From Clostridia bacterium (GTDB lineage Bacteria > Bacillota > Clostridia > Oscillospirales > CAG-382), in NCBI GenBank assembly GCA_017561145.1, contig JAFZDO010000002.1:1-46904 (forward strand): 46,904 nucleotides of DNA, written 5' to 3'. The position numbers and the translations under genes are program-made. The notes beneath the pieces were generated by a model. That model ran no database searches and had not been told where the DNA came from. It worked only from the letters and a program-made list of their open reading frames with translations. Below are positions 42,026 through 46,904 of this stretch, piece after piece (the first letter of the stretch is position 1; the number at the start of each line of letters is the position of its first letter).

Positions 42026-43897
42026 TTAGTTTTCGTATTCATACCACGCCACAGAGTATAAAACCTCGTGGTTATCTTCGTAGGGTAGCACTTTTGTAAC
42101 TCTAACAACATATTCTTGATTAGGCATTTGAATGAATGTTATTCGCTCGACATTGTTTTTTGTCGTAGCACTGGTTACAATAGGGTTAGAGAACGTGGTG
42201 TCTTCGGCGAAATAAACCGCAATGTTCAAATTCGGAAGTGTGCTTTCAGAAAAACTATCAGTTGTATGATCGGACGAGGTGAAGCGGATCCTCTTTAAAA
42301 ATGTTAACGTGACGCTCACTTTTCTTCCGGCTTCGCCAACCCCGATATAATGACTTTTTTCACTTTTGCTGTATGTAATACTTGTGTTCACAAAATCATT
42401 TTTGCTTGCTAGGGAAACAGCATTTGCAATATTTATTATTCCTGCACCATATTGTCGATAACCGCTTTCAACGGTGTCGTAATTGTGAATCGTTTCGGTG
42501 TTAGTCGACGCCAAAAGAACGGCTTTTGTTGCAGCCTGTTTTAACAACAAAGTGGGTTTGCTCTGTAACAGAAGGGCGATGCTGGCTGATACCATAGGTG
42601 CTGCACAGCTAGTACCGGTCGCGCCCGCTTCTGTTGTCAAACCACGAATGTATATTTTTGTGCCAGGTGCGCAAATATCGGGCTTGTAAGCTGTTGAGGG
42701 GGACATGCTGTAAGACGAGATAGCAGAAATACGATACGAACCATTGCCTAAGTAATCTTCAACATTACCGACGGTAATGGTATTATAAGCGGTTGCATTG
42801 CAAGATACTGTGTTTTGGGCAGTCGATTCGGTACCAGTAGTATTTCCTGATCCGGCAACTAAATGAACAGAATGGTTATATGCTATGTGGTCAAACCATT
42901 TAGCGATTTGGCCATATACATTTAGGATGAACCCCTCGTTAAGAAAATCGCGTGCGTTTATACTTAGCGACATGTTTATTATGTCAACATTGTTATCCAG
43001 CATTTGTTCAACAAGACTTTGGTATGATTCATTGCTATTAGTGTTAATGCCTGCACAGTATATTTTGCTGACGCCGGGTGCTATACCCCCGTAATTGCCG
43101 ACCATAATAGCAGATACGAGGGTTGCATGTTCGCTTGTGGTGCGGGATCCTATTATTTCAAACCTGTTTGCAACATCAGAAAAAACACTGTGTGTTGTGT
43201 CGGGGACGCCGTTCGCTTCAAGAACGCCTAAAATGATACCATCGCCGTCATAACCCGCGTTCAAAACTGAGGTCGCGCCGATATCGTTTCGGGCTTGTAT
43301 CATATCTTTTGATGGATAGGTTGAAATCGTTTGCCAAAAATTTGCATATTCATCGTTTGTGGCTTGGGAAGAAAACACCAAACGTTCCGTGCTTTCCAAA
43401 TGAACTGATTGGACGGCACTATTATTTGTTGCCTTAATTACATCATTTTGCGACATGTTGCATATAACTATCGGGGAATATTTGCTTATGAAAGCGATGC
43501 TGTCATCTTCTATTTTCAAAGTGTTTTTTACGAAGTCTAAATTTGTAGCGTAATAAACTTCCGCGGCGGCTTTTCTTTTTAAGTATATATGATTTTTTAT
43601 TTCTGCTAGTAAAGTTTTTTCATCATCGATGTTTTCTAAAAAATCCTTATCGGCAAACGCTTCGCTTTTTTTCATATGCTGTTCAATGGTTAGATGATCA
43701 ATATCTTCTGTCCAAATAACAACTTTTGCTTTGGATTTGTTGTTGCTTTCAAAAAAAACTTTTACATCCTCACTCGTTTTGTTTATATAGTTTATAGAGT
43801 ATATTGTATTTTCGATGAGAACATGAGCACTACCTGATAATATGTAGGAAAGAGATAACATACAAACGGTTAAAATAAATGATAATAATTTTTTCAT
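42026..43897 (-). CDS. Secreted subtilisin-family (S8) serine protease with atypical catalytic Asp position
   Basis: 623 aa from ATG 43897 (AGAAAGGG upstream; signal peptide MKKLLSFILTVCMLSLSYIL); a longer frame adds 14 residues. An N-terminal propeptide-like region (about 30-200) precedes the S8 domain (about 205-520) with H257 (SEHATLVSAIMVG), oxyanion N352 (AGSGN) and nucleophile S430 (GTSCAAP). Where S8 enzymes carry the catalytic Asp (DTG), this protein has E227 in LGVLEANG. A C-terminal beta domain (about 525-623) follows. Whether Glu supports catalysis is uncertain. Predicted extracellular. Confidence 0.88.
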   Translation of the reverse strand: MKKLLSFILTVCMLSLSYILSGSAHVLIENTIYSINYINKTSEDVKVFFESNNKSKAKVVIWTEDIDHLTIEQHMKKSEAFADKDFLENIDDEKTLLAEIKNHIYLKRKAAAEVYYATNLDFVKNTLKIEDDSIAFISKYSPIVICNMSQNDVIKATNNSAVQSVHLESTERLVFSSQATNDEYANFWQTISTYPSKDMIQARNDIGATSVLNAGYDGDGIILGVLEANGVPDTTHSVFSDVANRFEIIGSRTTSEHATLVSAIMVGNYGGIAPGVSKIYCAGINTNSNESYQSLVEQMLDNNVDIINMSLSINARDFLNEGFILNVYGQIAKWFDHIAYNHSVHLVAGSGNTTGTESTAQNTVSCNATAYNTITVGNVEDYLGNGSYRISAISSYSMSPSTAYKPDICAPGTKIYIRGLTTEAGATGTSCAAPMVSASIALLLQSKPTLLLKQAATKAVLLASTNTETIHNYDTVESGYRQYGAGIINIANAVSLASKNDFVNTSITYSKSEKSHYIGVGEAGRKVSVTLTFLKRIRFTSSDHTTDSFSESTLPNLNIAVYFAEDTTFSNPIVTSATTKNNVERITFIQMPNQEYVVRVTKVLPYEDNHEVLYSVAWYEYEN

Positions 43898-43989
43898 ACA
43901 AACCCTTTCTGTGCATATAACGCGCGGCAAATTATACAAAAACGATACGCAAAATATCAGAGCGAAAGCAAAAATCGCCCCACAAAATT

Positions 43990-44017
43990 ATTATATCAAA
44001 ATTGTGCGGTATTGCAA
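43990..44017 (-). promoter_or_regulatory. Possible sigma-A promoter for the subtilase-lipoprotein operon
   Basis: Minus strand: -35 TTGCAA (44012-44017), 16-nt spacer, -10 TATAAT (43990-43995). Confidence 0.45.
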
Positions 44018-44082
44018 GTGTTTTTTGATTTGCGTGAAGAGAAAAGTATAATAAAAAACGCAATAAAACCCTTCTTTTTTCA

Positions 44083-44111
44083 TTGACTTATTATTAATTA
44101 ACGTATATAAT
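44083..44111 (+). promoter_or_regulatory. Sigma-A promoter for the second TIM-barrel isomerase gene and dapF
   Basis: -35 TTGACT (44083-44088), 17-nt spacer, -10 TATAAT (44106-44111), 37 nt before the ATG. Confidence 0.75.
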
Positions 44112-44148
44112 GAAAGCAATATAAACGATAAACAAGGAGAACTAAATT

Positions 44149-44991
44149 ATGAAAATAGGCGTATGTGTTCATTTCAGTCATATCGAAACCTTGGAAGATA
44201 AATTTATCGTCTTGCGTGAGCAGGGTTTTGACAACTGCCAGCTCATTTCCTGGAGCCCCGCAGTTTGGACCGACGAAAATGCACAGATCATTAACGAATT
44301 GACCGCAAAGCACGGCGTTACCATTTCCGCATTCTGGTGCGGTTGGGAAGGTCCCTGCACCTGGAACTTCTATGAAGGTCAGCAGAACTTGGGTCTTGTT
44401 CCCCCCGAATACCGCGAAATGCGTATCAAGAACCTTTGCGACGGCGCTGATTTTGCTAAAAAGCTCGGCGTAGAAAACGTTGTTACCCACATGGGCTTTA
44501 TTCCCGAAAACCCCAACGATCCCGAATTTGTTCCCTTCTGCAATGCAGTAAAGCGCGTTGCGGACCATCTTAAGGAAAACGGTCAGTGGTTGCTTTTCGA
44601 AACCGGTCAGGAAACCCCCGTTACAATGCTTCGCTGCTTTGAAACCGCGGGCGCTGACAACCTTGGCGTTAACCTCGATACCGCAAACCTCATCCTTTAC
44701 GGCAGAGCAAACCCCGTTGACGCTTTGGACGTTTTCGGCAAATACGTTCGTAACCTCCATGCGAAGGACGGCTTGTATCCCGTAAACGGTCACGACCTCG
44801 GCCACGAAACCGCTATCGGTCAGGGCAAGGTAGACTTCTATGGCGTTATCAAGGGTCTTCACGAATACGGCTACACCGGCTATATCACCATCGAGCGTGA
44901 AATCACCGGCGAACAGCAGGCAAAGGATATCCTCGCTGCGAAGGAGTATCTTGCAAGCATCGTTAAGGAAGTTACCGGCAAGGATGCCTAA
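44149..44991 (+). CDS. Sugar phosphate isomerase/epimerase family protein (TIM barrel)
   Basis: 280 aa, xylose isomerase-like TIM barrel with metal-site residues E151 (LLFETGQE), D177 (GVNLDTANL), H204 (NLHAKDG) and E249 (YITIEREI). AAGGAG lies upstream of the ATG. The gene has a strong promoter and unusually regular, biased codons (GGC, AAG, CTC/CTT), suggesting high expression. It is 25 nt from dapF and likely co-transcribed. Substrate unknown; distinct from the paralog at 40329. Confidence 0.87.
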   Translation: MKIGVCVHFSHIETLEDKFIVLREQGFDNCQLISWSPAVWTDENAQIINELTAKHGVTISAFWCGWEGPCTWNFYEGQQNLGLVPPEYREMRIKNLCDGADFAKKLGVENVVTHMGFIPENPNDPEFVPFCNAVKRVADHLKENGQWLLFETGQETPVTMLRCFETAGADNLGVNLDTANLILYGRANPVDALDVFGKYVRNLHAKDGLYPVNGHDLGHETAIGQGKVDFYGVIKGLHEYGYTGYITIEREITGEQQAKDILAAKEYLASIVKEVTGKDA

Positions 44992-45016
44992 AAAATAAGT
45001 TTAAGAGAGCGTAATT

Positions 45017-45802
45017 ATGCGTTTTACAAAAATGCATGGCTTGGGCAACGATTATCTTTACTTCTTTTCGGAGGTACCCGATAATATTGTCGAGCTTACA
45101 AAAAAGCTTTCCGACCGCCATTTCGGTGTCGGCTCTGACGGTACCGTGTTTATAACCAAATCGGATAAAGCCGATTTCGGTATGCGCATTTTCAATGCAG
45201 ACGGAAGCGAAGCGATGATGTGCGGAAACGGTATTCGCTGTGTCGGAAAGTACGTTTACGATAAAGGACATACCCAAAAGACAGAAATCACCGTCGAAAC
45301 CCGTTCGGGCATAAAAACGCTTACGCTCTATCCCGAAAACGGTTGCGTTAAAAGCATTCGCGTCGGTATGGGCAAGGCGCTTGCGGGCGAAGAAACGGCT
45401 ATAACCGTAAACGGAGAAGAAGTGAAATTCATACCCGTTGACGTCGGCAACCCCCACGCGGTGATATTCGTGTCGGATGCCGAAAAAGCCCCCGTTTTTA
45501 CGCTCGGCGCGGAAATTTGTATTGACTGTTATTTCAAAGACGGCGTTAACGTTGAGTTTATTTCGTCAATTGGCGAAAACAAGCTTCGTATGCGCGTTTT
45601 CGAGCGAGGAAGCGGCGTTACGCTGGCTTGCGGTACGGGTGCGGTCGCCTCTGCCGTTGCGGCGGCAAAGGTCGGACTTTGCGATGCGGATAAGCCGATA
45701 TACGTGCTTCTTGACGGCGGCGAATTGAAAATCGAGCTTTGCGAGGACGGAAGCGCATTTATGACCGGACCTTCGGAAATCGTTTGCGACTGCGAAATCT
45801 AA
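45017..45802 (+). CDS. dapF: Diaminopimelate epimerase
   Basis: 261 aa. Both catalytic cysteines are in place: C69 (MMCGNGIRC) and C205 (LACGTGA). It converts LL- to meso-diaminopimelate, the precursor for peptidoglycan cross-links and lysine. The N-terminal FTKMHGLGNDY is diagnostic. AGAGAGCG precedes the ATG. Confidence 0.95.
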   Translation: MRFTKMHGLGNDYLYFFSEVPDNIVELTKKLSDRHFGVGSDGTVFITKSDKADFGMRIFNADGSEAMMCGNGIRCVGKYVYDKGHTQKTEITVETRSGIKTLTLYPENGCVKSIRVGMGKALAGEETAITVNGEEVKFIPVDVGNPHAVIFVSDAEKAPVFTLGAEICIDCYFKDGVNVEFISSIGENKLRMRVFERGSGVTLACGTGAVASAVAAAKVGLCDADKPIYVLLDGGELKIELCEDGSAFMTGPSEIVCDCEI

Positions 45803-45824
45803 TTGTAAACTTTTTTGAACCCCA

Positions 45825-45856
45825 TAGACATTATTCTTTCGATATGATAGAATAAT
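45825..45856 (+). promoter_or_regulatory. Promoter with overlapping inverted repeat for the DUF218 gene
   Basis: -35 TAGACA (45825-45830), 17-nt spacer, -10 TAGAAT (45848-45853). An inverted repeat ATTATTCT (45830-45837) / AGAATAAT (45849-45856) covers the -10, a possible operator. Confidence 0.5.
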
Positions 45857-45874
45857 ATCTGTGGGGTGATTTTT

Positions 45875-46627
45875 TTGAACAAGAAGGAAATGACAGCAAA
45901 ATATTGCTCGATAGCTTTCGGCACGATATTTATTGCGCTTGCCATACTGTATAATTTAAAATCCAATTTCACGGTCGGAACGGTTTTCTCATATATTCTC
46001 GGCTTCGTTTTGCTTTTGTACGGTATCTTTTATAAAAAGCTTTCGAAAAAGCTACCGAATTGGCTTAAATATATCGTCGTTTTCGGTTACGTTTTCGTTT
46101 TGACGTTTACCGCCTCGCTTTATATTTGCGGCAACAGCGATAACGTCGATTATAAGGAGGATGCAATTATCGTCCTCGGTGCAGGCATAAAGGGCGAAAG
46201 AATAGGAACGAATCTACAAAAACGGCTCGATACGGCAATCGAATACCACAAGGAAAACCAAGAAGCCGTGATCGTCGTAAGCGGCGGTCAAGGTCCCTAC
46301 GAGGACATTTCCGAGGCGCTTGCGATGGAGCGTTATTTAATCGCAAACGGTATTCCGCAGGATAAAATTATTAAGGAAGACCGCTCGACAAGCACGAAAG
46401 AAAATTTTGAATTTTCAAAAAAGCTTTTAGATCTTCGTTTCGGAGAGGGAAAATATAAGGCGGCATATATCACAAACGGCTATCACATCTACCGAGCAGG
46501 TCTCGTCGCCGAAGACGTCGGCTTTAACGGAATGAACCATATCCACGCCGAAACGCCTTGGTACACCGCGATCCCCAACGGACTGCGCGAGGTTCTGGCT
46601 GTTATGAAAACCTGGTTGATCGGTTAG
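45875..46627 (+). CDS. YdcF/SanA-like DUF218 membrane protein
   Basis: 250 aa. The start is probably TTG 45875 (GGGGTG 6 nt upstream); GTG 45866 or ATG 45890 are alternatives. Three N-terminal hydrophobic helices precede the DUF218 domain (about 95-240: DAIIVLGAG, VVSGGQG, EDRSTSTKENFEFS, ITNGYHIYRA). Family members (YdcF, SanA, ElyC) act in envelope biogenesis; the catalytic role is unclear. A bidirectional terminator follows. Confidence 0.85.
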   Translation: MNKKEMTAKYCSIAFGTIFIALAILYNLKSNFTVGTVFSYILGFVLLLYGIFYKKLSKKLPNWLKYIVVFGYVFVLTFTASLYICGNSDNVDYKEDAIIVLGAGIKGERIGTNLQKRLDTAIEYHKENQEAVIVVSGGQGPYEDISEALAMERYLIANGIPQDKIIKEDRSTSTKENFEFSKKLLDLRFGEGKYKAAYITNGYHIYRAGLVAEDVGFNGMNHIHAETPWYTAIPNGLREVLAVMKTWLIG

Positions 46628-46682
46628 TTAATAAGCAAACGAAAAAAGCACTCGGAAGGAGTACTTCTCATAAGGATGTTAA

Positions 46683-46714
46683 AACCCCGACAGATATTTA
46701 CGTCTGTCGGGGTT
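46683..46714. terminator. Bidirectional intrinsic terminator
   Basis: Perfect 12-bp stem AACCCCGACAGA / TCTGTCGGGGTT, 8-nt loop, T-rich right flank, between convergent genes. Confidence 0.88.
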
Positions 46715-46745
46715 GTTTTATTCTGTTCGATAAATTGAAATTTAT

Positions 46746-46904
46746 CTAACTGTTGTTTTTCTGCTCGATAGTGATTTTGATATTACCTGTATCTGTGATA
46801 ATCTCACATTTTTCATCTGCGATTACTTTTGGAATATCAATATTGCCTGTGTCGCTTTCAGCAAAAACAACTTTATCTGTAAGGAAGCTTCCCGTAACAT
46901 TACC
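46746..46904 (-). CDS. DUF4097-like beta-strand protein, C-terminal part only
   Basis: The last 52 residues of a minus-strand gene that runs off the window. The repeats TDKVVFAESDTGNIDIP and EIITDTGNIKITIEQ show the SxTGxIxI pattern of DUF4097 adhesin-like proteins, often a membrane protein partnered with a PspC/DUF1700 regulator. Stop at 46746-46748. Confidence 0.75.
   Translation of the reverse strand, partial: GNVTGSFLTDKVVFAESDTGNIDIPKVIADEKCEIITDTGNIKITIEQKNNS

Overview
The window looks like chromosomal DNA from an uncultured, probably gut-associated, anaerobic Clostridia (Bacillota) in the Oscillospirales/Christensenellales range. Evidence: a complete spoIIIAA-AH sporulation operon, an oxygen-sensitive class III ribonucleotide reductase with its radical-SAM activase, strong AGGAGG-type ribosome sites, TTGACA-17-TATAAT promoters, dockerin-bearing secreted enzymes and many lipoprotein solute-binding proteins. 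Species is not resolvable from the sequence alone. No tRNA, rRNA, CRISPR array or intact mobile element was seen.

Layout. 1-930: 3' end of an archaeal-type prolyl-tRNA synthetase. 996-4472: large secreted glycerophosphodiesterase-like protein with a degenerate and an intact GDPD barrel and a C-terminal dockerin. 4552-6582: orphan OmpR-family response regulator, divergent from the ychF GTPase gene. 6627-11324: three tandem paralogous solute-binding lipoproteins without permeases. 11456-16142: two paralogous GHL10 glycosidase-like secreted enzymes, one membrane-anchored and one with a dockerin. 16180-18658: ECF sigma factor/anti-sigma pair, divergent from a secreted protein. 18737-24989: flippase plus the eight-gene spoIIIA operon, preceded by a sigma-E-like promoter. 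25124-26500: XRE-type regulator. 26783-31014: trxB, nrdD (with a fused glutaredoxin domain) and nrdG, with paired NrdR-like boxes upstream of nrdD. 31143-32872: small membrane protein and D-Ala-D-Ala carboxypeptidase. 33067-34508: ATP-pyrophosphatase-only GMP synthase, whose stop-codon sequence is duplicated 440 bp downstream around a tiny ORF, as a guaA-integrated island remnant would leave. 34736-37091: ABC exporter with LytTR regulator and DUF3021 membrane protein. 37194-38582: radical SAM/SPASM protein and P-loop kinase. 38741-41150: fourth solute-binding protein with a TIM-barrel isomerase. 41192-43897: subtilase-like secreted protein with an unusual catalytic residue, plus a lipoprotein. 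44149-46627: second TIM-barrel isomerase, dapF and a DUF218 membrane protein. 46746-46904: C-terminal end of a DUF4097-like protein.

How it fits together. The left 16 kb is a surface glycan/lipid acquisition region: secreted hydrolases carrying calcium-binding dockerins, and solute-binding lipoproteins that mostly carry EF-hand-like loops. The middle holds sporulation (spoIIIA channel, lipid-linked precursor flippase) and anaerobic dNTP synthesis with its own reductant chain (TrxB to the NrdD glutaredoxin tail). The right half mixes core metabolism (GMP, diaminopimelate, peptidoglycan trimming) with an accessory stretch around the 3' end of guaA. The most noteworthy items are the guaA attachment-site scar, the NrdR boxes plus NrdD-glutaredoxin fusion, the sigma-E promoter that conflicts with the apparent spoVB-like start codon, the Glu-for-Asp subtilase, and the tandem transporterless solute-binding proteins.
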